A DNA stretch of 64,000 bases from Streptococcus sanguinis (GTDB lineage: Bacteria > Bacillota > Bacilli > Lactobacillales > Streptococcaceae), in assembly GCF_026781265.1 (NCBI RefSeq), contig NZ_JAKUVC010000001.1, positions 1 to 64,000 of the forward strand, read 5' to 3'. Below are positions 44,388 to 52,162 of this stretch, piece by piece. The notes beneath the pieces were generated by a model that was given only the letters and a program-made list of their open reading frames with translations, made no database searches and had not been told where the DNA came from. A program made the translations under genes and the position numbers. Numbering within the stretch: position 1 is the stretch's first letter; each line of letters begins with the position of its first letter.

Positions 44388-45035
44388 ATGACCCCAAATA
44401 AAGAAGACTATCTCAAGTGTATCTATGAGATTGGCAGCCGCCACAAAAAAATCACCAATAAAGAAATCGCCCAGCTCATGCAGGTTTCACCTCCGGCTGT
44501 GACGGAAATGATGAAAAAAATGCTGGCGGAAGAACTTCTGGTCAAGGATAAAAAAGCCGGCTACCTGCTGACTGATTTGGGGCTAAGGCTAGTTTCTGAC
44601 CTCTATCGCAAGCACCGACTGATTGAAGTCTTTCTGGTCAACCATCTCGGCTACTCGACTGATGAAATCCATGAGGAAGCCGAAGTCCTAGAGCATACTG
44701 TTTCTGAGCGCTTCGTTGAGCGTCTGGATGCCATGCTCCAGTACCCCAAAATCTGTCCTCACGGAGGCACCATCCCAGCCAAGGGAGAGCTTCTGGACGA
44801 AGAAAACCAACTAACTCTGGAAGAGGCTTCTGCCCCTGGCGACTATATCATCAAACGGGTGCATGACGACTTTGACTTGCTCAAATACTTGGAAAAATAC
44901 AACCTGCAAATCGGCCAAACCATCACTTTCATCCAATACGATTCTTTCGCTCAGGTCTATCTTCTTAAGACAGAAACCCAAGAAATCCAAATCAATCCTA
45001 TGATTGCCCAACAGATTTATGTAGAAAAACTATAA
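44388..45035 (+). CDS. DtxR/MntR-family manganese-dependent regulator (ScaR/SsaR)
   Basis: This 215-residue metalloregulator has a winged helix-turn-helix (about 1-62; QVSPPAVTEMMKKMLAEELL), a metal-binding dimerisation domain (about 63-140; EEAEVLEHTVSERFVERLD, CPHGGTIP) and a C-terminal SH3/FeoA-like domain. With Mn2+ bound, this family represses Mn import. The natural target here is ssaACB, about 11 kb away, whose promoter holds the matching dyad. In S. gordonii the homologue is ScaR. It is monocistronic with a terminator after the stop. Confidence 0.93.
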   Translation: MTPNKEDYLKCIYEIGSRHKKITNKEIAQLMQVSPPAVTEMMKKMLAEELLVKDKKAGYLLTDLGLRLVSDLYRKHRLIEVFLVNHLGYSTDEIHEEAEVLEHTVSERFVERLDAMLQYPKICPHGGTIPAKGELLDEENQLTLEEASAPGDYIIKRVHDDFDLLKYLEKYNLQIGQTITFIQYDSFAQVYLLKTETQEIQINPMIAQQIYVEKL

Positions 45036-45039
45036 ACAG

Positions 45040-45077
45040 AACCCAGTTCGGACTTTTTAGTCTAAACTGGGTTTTTA
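45040..45077 (+). terminator. Terminator of the Mn regulator
   Basis: AACCCAGTT pairs with AACTGGGTT, with an inner ACT/AGT stem, followed by T residues. Confidence 0.85.
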
Positions 45078-45140
45078 TTGACAAAAATAAGATGTCAGAT
45101 TATAATAAGTGTACTTATAAAATATCTAGAGGGAAAGCTA

Positions 45141-45602
45141 ATGGAAAAATCGCAGTTTAACTCCATCTACAAGGATGAATATCAAAAATCAACCGGTCTG
45201 CTCTTTATCCGTGCCTACCACAAGTGGCATGGGCTGATAAAAAACAAACTGAGAACGATTGATTTGACCCATCCCCAGTTTGTCGTTCTGACCACTCTTG
45301 CAGCGCTTCTGCGTCAGCAAGAATGGGTGAGTCAGACCGATATTGCCCGATTTTCTGACATGGATGTTATGACCATATCCCAAATCATCCGCCTCTTGGT
45401 CAAGAAAGGTTTGATCATGCGGGAAGTCCATCCCAAGGACAGCCGCGCCAACATCATACTTCTAACGGATATGGGGCTGCAAAAGGTCAACCAAGCCCTT
45501 CCTCTGGTAGAAGGCATTGATCAGGCATTCTTTGGAAAATTAGGAAATAAAACAGAAATATTAAACCAACTCTTAATCAAACTGGAGGCAGAAAATGACT
45601 AG
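45141..45602 (+). CDS. MarR-family transcriptional regulator
   Basis: This 153-residue winged-helix regulator has a recognition helix in SQTDIARFSDMDVMTISQII and a wing in KKGLIMREVHPKDSRANIILL, with the conserved D-x-R of MarR proteins. The chosen ATG at 45141 follows AGAGGGAAAGC. The upstream in-frame start at 45078 lies in the preceding terminator. Its stop overlaps the start of the EVE-domain gene, so the pair formed an operon. The ligand is unknown. Confidence 0.9.
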   Translation: MEKSQFNSIYKDEYQKSTGLLFIRAYHKWHGLIKNKLRTIDLTHPQFVVLTTLAALLRQQEWVSQTDIARFSDMDVMTISQIIRLLVKKGLIMREVHPKDSRANIILLTDMGLQKVNQALPLVEGIDQAFFGKLGNKTEILNQLLIKLEAEND

Positions 45603-46019
45603 ATTTTGGATTGGTGTCGTATCAAAAGACATGTACTAAGAGGTGTAGAAGGTGGATTTTGCCAAGTCTGCCATGGTAAGAAAGCACCGCTGAACCGAAT
45701 GAAAAAGGGGGACTTTCTTTTGTACTACAGTCCCAAGTATCAGCTGAATGGTCAGGAAAAATTGCAGGCCTTTACAGCAATTGACAAGATTCTAGATGAC
45801 ACTGCCTACCAAGTAGAGATGTTCGAAGGCTTTGTCCCATTTCGGCGAGATGTCAGCTACTACCAACCTGTCAAAGACTGCCCCATTGACCTAGTCCGAC
45901 AACATCCTCAGTGGCGCCAATATGCTTCTCAGATAAGATACGGACATTTCGAAGTTTCGAAAGACTTCTTCCTTTATGTTTTTGAGCAAATGAAACTAGA
46001 AAGCACTGCACATCAGTAA
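45595..46019 (+). pseudogene. EVE-domain (UPF0310) protein, frameshifted
   Basis: Translation from ATG 45595 (overlapping the marR stop) gives MTRFWIGVVSKD and then hits a stop. The next frame continues with VLRGVEGGFCQVCHGKKAPL, KKGDFLLYYSPKYQ and YASQIRYGHFEVSKDFFLYV, which is a standard EVE domain of the PUA-like fold. One missing base near 45628-45631 explains the break. EVE domains bind modified bases in DNA or RNA. The rest of the frame is intact to 46019, so the mutation is recent or an assembly error. Confidence 0.88.
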
Positions 46020-46064
46020 AAGCAGCTTCGTTTGACTTACACCTAAACCTTTACTCACCTGTCA

Positions 46065-46679
46065 TCAAATCAGCATAAAAGCCGATAAACTACCCACAAC
46101 TACATTGGCTAAAGCATGCATGATCCAGCTGGATAAAATGGAGCCCTCAGATTTCTTTTCATTGACAAAGCCCATATAGGCCGCGATGCCACCCGTACAC
46201 AAAATGATGAGCAGGGTTTGCTGCCAAGAGAGCACTGTTATAAACATTAAGCCATGGAGCAGACCAAAAAGAGCAGCTTGTATGGTGTTGGCTACCACAA
46301 AGGATAAGCGGCTAGCCAATCTCTTTAAAAGAAAACCTCTGAATAGCAGTTCTTCTGGCAGAGCAGTTTGAAAAATACCATAAATCAGAATAGCTGGCAA
46401 GGCTTGGAAGCCGTGGTCTGAGAAGTTTGAAGTCGCTGTATCCAGATTTTTTACAGCAGGATATACTAGCAAAAACGAAAGAATCAGGAAAAATAGGGAA
46501 CCCAACAAAATCCACAGCCAGATCTTCCGGCTGCCAGTATCTTTTAGCGGTTTTAAGCCAAGCCATTCTAAAAATGGACTTTTTCTCCTAGCCCTTATCA
46601 ACCACCAAACAAAAGGAAGAAACGCAAACAAAGCAATTTGAATCAGAGCATTCAGTATCTGTTGAACTAGATTTCCCAT
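46065..46679 (-). CDS. CPBP-family intramembrane metalloprotease
   Basis: This 204-residue protein has about six membrane helices and the Abi/CPBP motifs: PEELLFRGFL (motif 1, EExxxR), FGLLHGLMF (motif 2) and MHALANV (motif 3). Streptococcal relatives give bacteriocin self-immunity or process membrane proteins. No bacteriocin gene is nearby. I prefer ATG 46679 behind AAAGGAG over the in-frame start at 46724. It is monocistronic and convergent with the EVE gene. Confidence 0.88.
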   Translation of the reverse strand: MGNLVQQILNALIQIALFAFLPFVWWLIRARRKSPFLEWLGLKPLKDTGSRKIWLWILLGSLFFLILSFLLVYPAVKNLDTATSNFSDHGFQALPAILIYGIFQTALPEELLFRGFLLKRLASRLSFVVANTIQAALFGLLHGLMFITVLSWQQTLLIILCTGGIAAYMGFVNEKKSEGSILSSWIMHALANVVVGSLSAFMLI

Positions 46680-47173
46680 AGTAAGAGGCTCCTTTCTTTT
46701 CTTTAATATGATTATATAAGACAAACTTCAAGAATTTATAAAGCAATTCTAAAATATTTCTAAAGAATGATAAAAAACATAAACAAATCAAGAATTATCG
46801 CCACTTCCACTTGCCTACTATGCTTATCATTTTTGGACTAAATGATGTCAAAAAGATCTTTAAAAACTTATCTCAAAATCTAAGAAAAGTTGCTGATAAA
46901 AACAAGGCGATGAGTTTAAAAAATAGAAAACTGACAATGATTTTAAAGAAAGAAAAAAATCCTAAAACTTTATTACAAAAAGTCAAATTTTCAGCCTATC
47001 GATCCTAGATCATTTTCTTTTTAGTCCAATACTTCCAGCTCCTGCTCATCCATTTCATCCCCCTCGGGGTTTCAATTTTACAGGCTCAGAACCATGCCAA
47101 AAGCTGTTTTTTCCTTCTTGCCAACCCGCTTACATTTTGCTACAATGATGTCAAAAATCAGTAAGGAAAAATT
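46680..47173. other. Intergenic stretch with a promoter and a possible gene remnant
   Basis: No supported gene is present. A basic 65-codon frame (46811-47008) starts with TTG and has no ribosome-binding site. On the minus strand a 16-codon frame (47021-47071) ends in MDEQELEVLD and a stop, which looks like the tail of a lost gene. The promoter of the nucleotidyltransferase gene is TTGCCA, 17 nt, TACAAT just before 47150. Confidence 0.45.
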
Positions 47174-47970
47174 ATGCCACAACAACTTTTTAAAGAATTT
47201 GCCCAGCTAGATCAAGGGGAAGCTATTGTTCTCGGTGGCTCTCGTGCTGGACAGCATTTTGACAAAGACTCAGACTATGATGTTTATATCTACTTGACAG
47301 ATTCCATTGCTCCCATGACTAGACGCGATATCCTCAGCAAATACTGCTCCTACATGGAAATCGGCAATCAATTTTGGGAACTAGAGGATGACTGTGTGCT
47401 AAAGAGCAAGATCGAAATTGAGCTCATTTACCGTACACTGGATAGCTTTGATAAAGATCTGCAGACTGTAGTCCTAGACCACCAAGCCCAGAATGCCTAT
47501 ACCACCTGTATGTGGCACAATCTGCTCCACAGCAAAATCATCTACGACCGAAATGGTCGCTATGAAGCACTTCAAAACAAGTACAGACGACCTTATCCAG
47601 CTGAACTTAAAAAGAATATTATTAAGAAGCAGCTCCTTTTACTCGATCAAGCCATGCCAGCTTTCTCCAAACAAATAGAAAAAGCCCTCAAGCGTCAGGA
47701 CCTGCTCAGCATCAATCACCGTAACAGTGAATTTTTTGCTTCTATTTTGACTTGCTCTTCGCTCTAAACGAACAAACTCACCCTGGAGAAAAGAGAATGC
47801 TGGAGTTTGCAAAAAACAACTGCCCACTATTACCTCAGCATTTTGAAGAAAATATACAGACCTATTTTCAAAAACTCTACACAGAGCCCGCTGAAGCGAT
47901 AAAGCTCATCAACCAGCTAGTGACGACCATCAAACAAGTCATTCCTCAAGAAATTATTGATAGTTTTTAG
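47174..47970 (+). pseudogene. Nucleotidyltransferase (DUF4037-like), frameshifted
   Basis: The first frame (from ATG 47174) has a pol-beta-type nucleotidyltransferase core: GGSRAGQHFDKDSDYDVYIY with the two Asp ligands, and KIEIELIY with the third. It stops at 47767 after NSEFFAS. Removing one missing base near 47742 joins it to YFDLLFALNEQTHPGEKRML and a helical domain ending at 47970. The full protein would be about 265 residues, resembling streptococcal DUF4037 or aminoglycoside-adenylyltransferase-like proteins. The truncated product would keep the catalytic core but lose the helical domain. Confidence 0.85.
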
Positions 47971-48004
47971 CAATGAAGCCTGAAGCCACAGCCTCATTGC
48001 TGCA
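47969..48004 (+). terminator. Terminator of the nucleotidyltransferase gene
   Basis: AGCAATGA pairs with TCATTGCT around an 18-nt loop, right at the stop codon. Confidence 0.55.
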
Positions 48005-48010
48005 GAAGTA

Positions 48011-48050
48011 AAAAATTAGGAGTTTGAACACTAGTGTTCAAACTCCTTTT
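48011..48050. terminator. Perfect 30-bp palindrome acting as bidirectional terminator
   Basis: Bases 48018-48047 form a perfect palindrome (arms AGGAGTTTGAACACT). T-rich tracts lie on both sides, between the convergent nucleotidyltransferase and dtd genes. Confidence 0.85.
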
Positions 48051-48061
48051 CATGCTTCTTA

Positions 48062-48505
48062 TTAGCGATTCTTTGTATCCAAGATAATGGTCACTGGCCC
48101 ATCATTGACTAGTTCTACCTGCATGTCTGCCCCAAAAATCCCCGTCCGAGTCGGCACCTCCTGCTGCAAGGCAAGATTGAAGGCATCATAAAAATTGCTA
48201 GCCATCTCTGGCGGAGCAGCCTTAACAAAGGCTGGCCGATTACCCTTTTTGGTATCTGCATGCAGAGTGAACTGGGAAATGGACAAAATCTCTCCAGCAA
48301 TGTCCTTGATAGACAGGTTCATCTTGCCCTCAGCATCGGAAAAAATCCGCATATTGACAATCTTCCTGACTGCATAATCCATATCCTCTTTACTATCGTC
48401 AGGCCCTACGCCTACTAGGAGCAGGAGACCCTGGCTAATACTGCTGTGCAGCTGTTGGTCAATGCTGACCTGAGCACGTTTCACGCGCTGAATCACTATT
48501 TTCAT
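48062..48505 (-). CDS. dtd: D-aminoacyl-tRNA deacylase
   Basis: This 147-residue enzyme hydrolyses D-amino acids (and glycine mischarged on tRNA-Ala) from tRNA, protecting translation. Family motifs are SISQFTL (about 78-84) and the Gly-Pro loop NDGPVT (about 134-139). It starts [14 protein letters not shown] like most members. It lies 56 nt downstream of rel on the same strand, the usual firmicute pairing. Confidence 0.96.
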   Translation of the reverse strand: MKIVIQRVKRAQVSIDQQLHSSISQGLLLLVGVGPDDSKEDMDYAVRKIVNMRIFSDAEGKMNLSIKDIAGEILSISQFTLHADTKKGNRPAFVKAAPPEMASNFYDAFNLALQQEVPTRTGIFGADMQVELVNDGPVTIILDTKNR

Positions 48506-48561
48506 ATCTTTTCCTTTGATTTAACGGTAACTTATAGCTAGGTAATGATTTCCGAAATGGA

Positions 48562-50781
48562 TCAACCATTAGTCCGCTTGACCGAGTAGACCTCCGGCAC
48601 GCTCTTAATCTTATCCACCACCGTCGTCAGCATGGACAGGTTCGCAATGCCAAAAGAAACGTGGATATTAGCAAATTTCATATCCTTGGTTGGCTGAGCA
48701 TTAACTGTTGAAATATTTTTGGTGGTATTGGACAGAACCTGCAACACATCATTGAGGAGACCAGAGCGGTTGAGACCGTAGATATCAATGTGAGCCGTGT
48801 ACTCTTTGGTCGTGTTGTTGTCTTCCCATTCCACATCAATCAGCCGCTGCTCATAATTTTCCTGGGCCTTGAGATTCATGCAGTCCTGCCGGTGAATGGC
48901 TACACCGCGTCCTTTGGTAATATAGCCGACAATATCATCACCCGGTACAGGATTACAGCATTTGGCAATCCGGATGAGGAGACCAGACGCACCCTGAATA
49001 ACCACACCGCCTTCGTGCTTAACCTTGAGGGTGTCTTTTTTGTTTTCAACCTTGACTTCGCCACCCTTGACCAATTCCTCCGCTTCTGCTCTGGCCTTGG
49101 CCCGTTCTTCCTCACGGCGCTCTTTTTCTGTCAAACGGTTGAAAATACTAATGGCACCAATCTCACCGAAGCCAATCGCTGCAAAAAGCGCCTCTTCAGT
49201 CTTATAACTGGTCTTCTGCAGCACTTCTTCCATGTGCTTCTTGTCCATGTACTTATTGGCTACATAGCCATGCTCCTGAAATTGAGCCTGCAAGAGCTCC
49301 CGCCCTTTGGAGATAGATAGCTCCTTGTCTTGATTTTTAAAGAATTGACGGATTTTATTTCTGGCCTTGCTGGTCTTGACAATATTAAGCCAGTCGCGGC
49401 TCGGTCCGAAGGAGTTAGCATTGGTGATAATTTCCACCTGATCCCCTGTCCTAAGCTTGGTTGTCAGGGGCACCATGCGGCCATTGACCTTGGCTCCTGT
49501 GGCTTTCTCACCGACCTTGGTATGAATCTCATAGGCAAAGTCAATGGGTCCCGAGTCCTTAGGCAGAGAGCGCACTGCTCCATCCGGTGTGAAGACGTAG
49601 ATTTCCTCAGCCAGATAGCTCTCCTTGACCGAATCAACGAAGTCCTTGGCATCATTGGATTGATCTTGAAGCTCCATCAGCTCCTTGATCCAGTTCATCC
49701 CGATGGCTGATTCTCTGCTGTCTACCTGTCCCTTGACACCTTTCTTGTAAGCCCAGTGAGCCGCAACCCCGTACTCTGCCACTTCATGCATTTCCTTGGT
49801 CCGAATCTGAAACTCAATCGGACCTTTGGGTCCATAAACGGTCGTATGGATAGACTGGTAACCATTGGCCTTGCGATTGGCAATGTAATCCTTGAACCGC
49901 CCCGGCATCGGCCGCCAAAGCTCATGAATGTAGCCCAGCATGGCATAGACATCACTATGGGTATCCAAGATACAGCGAATAGCAATCAGATCATAAATCT
50001 CATCAAAGCGCTTCTTCTTGTCCTGCATCTTGCGATAGATTGAGTAGATATGCTTGGGCCGGCCATAAATCTTACCATGCAGATTGCGCTCGCCAGCATA
50101 GGTCTCAATCTTCTGAACCACCTCTTCTACCAGAGCCTCACGCTCCCGCCGCTTCTCCTTCATCATGTGGGAAATTTTGTAAAATTCCACTTCATTGAGA
50201 TAACGGAAAGACAAATCCTCCAGTTCCCACTTGACACTGGAAATCCCCAGACGATGAGCCAAGGGGGCATAGATTTCCATTGTTTCCCGGGAAATCCGCT
50301 CCTGCTTATCCTTGCGCAGATGCTTGAGCGTCCGCATATTATGGAGACGGTCTGCCAGCTTGACCAAAATAACCCGGATATCCTCCGACATGGCCATCAG
50401 CATCTTACGGTGATTTTCTGCCAGTTGCTCCTCGTGGGATTTGTACTTGACCTTACCCAGCTTGGTAACGCCATCGACAATCACGCGCACATCCGTCCCA
50501 AACTCTCTTTCCAAGTCATCCAGCGTCGCACGGGTATCCTCTACCACATCATGCAGAAAACCGCAGGCAACCGTTACTGCATCTAGCTTGAGCGTGGCCA
50601 AAATCCCTGCCACCTGAATAGGATGCACAATATAAGGCTCACCTGACCTGCGAAACTGCCCACTGTGACAGTCAATTGCGTAGATCAAAGCTTTCTGTAT
50701 AAAGGCCACATCCTCCGCAGCCAGATATTTTCTCGTAAGGGCCAACACCTGATCGCCCGTCAAATTCACTTCTTTTGGCAT
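48562..50781 (-). CDS. rel: Bifunctional (p)ppGpp synthetase/hydrolase Rel
   Basis: Rel makes and degrades (p)ppGpp, driving the stringent response at the ribosome. The 739 residues hold an HD hydrolase domain (about 30-180; FLHDVVEDT), a synthetase domain (about 235-350; YQSIHTTVYGPKGPIEFQIR), TGS (about 395-455; VFTPDGAVRSLPKDSGPIDF), a helical/CC region (CCNPVPGDDIVGYITKGRGV) and a C-terminal ACT domain (about 660-739). All domains are intact, so both activities are expected. It is followed by dtd. Confidence 0.97.
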   Translation of the reverse strand: MPKEVNLTGDQVLALTRKYLAAEDVAFIQKALIYAIDCHSGQFRRSGEPYIVHPIQVAGILATLKLDAVTVACGFLHDVVEDTRATLDDLEREFGTDVRVIVDGVTKLGKVKYKSHEEQLAENHRKMLMAMSEDIRVILVKLADRLHNMRTLKHLRKDKQERISRETMEIYAPLAHRLGISSVKWELEDLSFRYLNEVEFYKISHMMKEKRREREALVEEVVQKIETYAGERNLHGKIYGRPKHIYSIYRKMQDKKKRFDEIYDLIAIRCILDTHSDVYAMLGYIHELWRPMPGRFKDYIANRKANGYQSIHTTVYGPKGPIEFQIRTKEMHEVAEYGVAAHWAYKKGVKGQVDSRESAIGMNWIKELMELQDQSNDAKDFVDSVKESYLAEEIYVFTPDGAVRSLPKDSGPIDFAYEIHTKVGEKATGAKVNGRMVPLTTKLRTGDQVEIITNANSFGPSRDWLNIVKTSKARNKIRQFFKNQDKELSISKGRELLQAQFQEHGYVANKYMDKKHMEEVLQKTSYKTEEALFAAIGFGEIGAISIFNRLTEKERREEERAKARAEAEELVKGGEVKVENKKDTLKVKHEGGVVIQGASGLLIRIAKCCNPVPGDDIVGYITKGRGVAIHRQDCMNLKAQENYEQRLIDVEWEDNNTTKEYTAHIDIYGLNRSGLLNDVLQVLSNTTKNISTVNAQPTKDMKFANIHVSFGIANLSMLTTVVDKIKSVPEVYSVKRTNG

Positions 50782-50849
50782 CTCGTCTCTCCAATTCCTG
50801 CCTACTATTTTATCACTTTTAACCCGATATGAAAACCTAGAAGACAGTT

Positions 50850-50879
50850 CATATAAAAACCCGCCTTAAACGGGCGGGT
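50850..50879 (-). terminator. Terminator of the 44-residue peptide gene
   Basis: On the minus strand AACCCGCC and GGCGGGTT pair around a 7-nt loop that contains the TAA stop, and a short T run follows. Confidence 0.85.
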
Positions 50880-51000
50880 TGTGGTGAAGAAAGTGATGAA
50901 CTTCTTCTTTGATAAATTGACAATAAGCGTAGACAAGGTAGCAAGTAGATGTCACACCTAAAAGGGCGACAAACAACTCAAATAAGGCAGACATAGTCAT
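50866..51000 (-). CDS. 44-residue single-pass membrane peptide (toxin-like)
   Basis: A short frame starts at ATG 51000 behind a very strong GGAGAGGAGG site and ends inside the terminator loop. Residues 4-28 are hydrophobic (ALFELFVALLGVTSTCYLVY). A charged/His-rich tail follows (QFIKEEVHHFLHHNPPV). Size, single helix, strong ribosome-binding site and own promoter and terminator resemble type I toxins or holin-like peptides of firmicutes, but the sequence matches no family I know. A second in-frame ATG is at 50994. Confidence 0.65.
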   Translation of the reverse strand: MTMSALFELFVALLGVTSTCYLVYAYCQFIKEEVHHFLHHNPPV

Positions 51001-51111
51001 GGCGAACCTCCTCTCCTTATCAGGCAAAATGCAGATACGCTTCCCAGCTTAGACAGTCTGATTTTTTCCGTTTTATTTTCCTTTCCGACTTACCCAAGTG
51101 AGCTCACCACT

Positions 51112-51140
51112 ATTATACCAAAATACGAAAGCGGATACAA
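51112..51140 (-). promoter_or_regulatory. Promoter of the 44-residue peptide gene
   Basis: Minus-strand TTGTAT (51135-51140), a 17-nt spacer and TATAAT (51112-51117) with an extended TGG. It predicts a leader of about 105 nt that begins with a GTGAGCTCAC dyad. Confidence 0.75.
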
Positions 51141-51250
51141 GGCAGTGAGACAGTTGTTCCTAACAATGATTTTATCAAAATAGATAACATGCTAAATTTG
51201 AAGCGTCTAACGTAGGAATGTCACTGTTAACAAATTTTTTATCTCCTTTT

Positions 51251-51910
51251 TTAATTTGACACGGTTTCTCTAAATGAATAAACATTGTCGTAGTTAACAG
51301 TTACTGAATAATAGTAATAATCGTCGTTTCGGTTTGAACTTCCAAATCCTAAAATTGCCTGCTCTCTTTCATTTTTGTGAAAATACTGATTGATAGTTTG
51401 ATTTTGAACAGAATAATCAATATCGAACGCCCCGTTGTTGCCATTATAACTTTTGGATTTCATAGATAAAGAAGATAGAAAAGACTGATTAATCGTTAAC
51501 TTTTGAAATAAGAATCCATCAAAAGGCCATAATTCTTTCGCTTTCTCATCATCAGAAAAGACAAAGTTGCTGTCTATATAATCAACTCTTATTGTTTCTT
51601 CTGGCTTTTCAGTAATATCATCAGAAGCCCGTGTCTTGGTTAGCACTCCAGAAATTGTGTGATTGCTACTATCCCCTTGTAAAGTTATTTCGATAAGATA
51701 AGTCCCACGTTTGATATACACTTGCTCTATTTTAAACCCATCCGGAAATTGCTTAAACAAATCAAATAGGTTTTCAGTGGGATAGACGCGACTCATTTCA
51801 GCTACCTTATTCTCAATCCAATCTCGGCTGCTCCTCTTTTCTCCACATCCTATTAATCCTATCATGACTCCCCCTAAAAGTAATATTTTGAGAAAAATTA
51901 GCTTTTTCAT
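51251..51910 (-). CDS. Lipoprotein of unknown function
   Basis: This 219-residue exported lipoprotein has the lipobox GLIGCG with Cys near residue 22 after a hydrophobic core. The mature part is mixed alpha/beta, rich in Asn, Ser and Tyr, with KIEQVYIKRGTYLIEITLQG and a Tyr cluster (DDYYYYSVTVNYDNVYSF) near the end. This recalls the small lipoprotein families of streptococci and staphylococci, but I cannot name one. AAGGAG precedes the ATG. It is monocistronic. Confidence 0.75.
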   Translation of the reverse strand: MKKLIFLKILLLGGVMIGLIGCGEKRSSRDWIENKVAEMSRVYPTENLFDLFKQFPDGFKIEQVYIKRGTYLIEITLQGDSSNHTISGVLTKTRASDDITEKPEETIRVDYIDSNFVFSDDEKAKELWPFDGFLFQKLTINQSFLSSLSMKSKSYNGNNGAFDIDYSVQNQTINQYFHKNEREQAILGFGSSNRNDDYYYYSVTVNYDNVYSFRETVSN

Positions 51911-52098
51911 GATATTCTCCTTGATTATTATGCTTAAAAAAAGTAACTTATTTCAGTCACTGTATAGTGTACCATAATTTTTTAAAACTCTATTTTATTC
52001 TACCTCCATCCAATCATTCACTTATCCACTGATGTCTTCATTCAGCATTTTCAAACCAATATTAGACAGCATGAAAGCTCTAAACTGGAAATTCCTTC

Positions 52099-52127
52099 TT
52101 GATGATAGCGTTTCAATATAGTATAAT
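52099..52127 (+). promoter_or_regulatory. Promoter of the wall-anchored nucleotidase
   Basis: TTGATG (52099-52104), a 17-nt spacer and TATAAT (52122-52127). AAGGAG lies just before the ATG at 52163. Confidence 0.82.
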
Positions 52128-52162
52128 ATAAGTCTGAAATTTATTTTAACAAAGGAGATATT

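Noticed and set aside
46811..47008. Plus-strand 65-codon Lys-rich frame
   Set aside because: It starts at TTG, lacks a ribosome-binding site, and its composition looks like AT-rich intergenic DNA.
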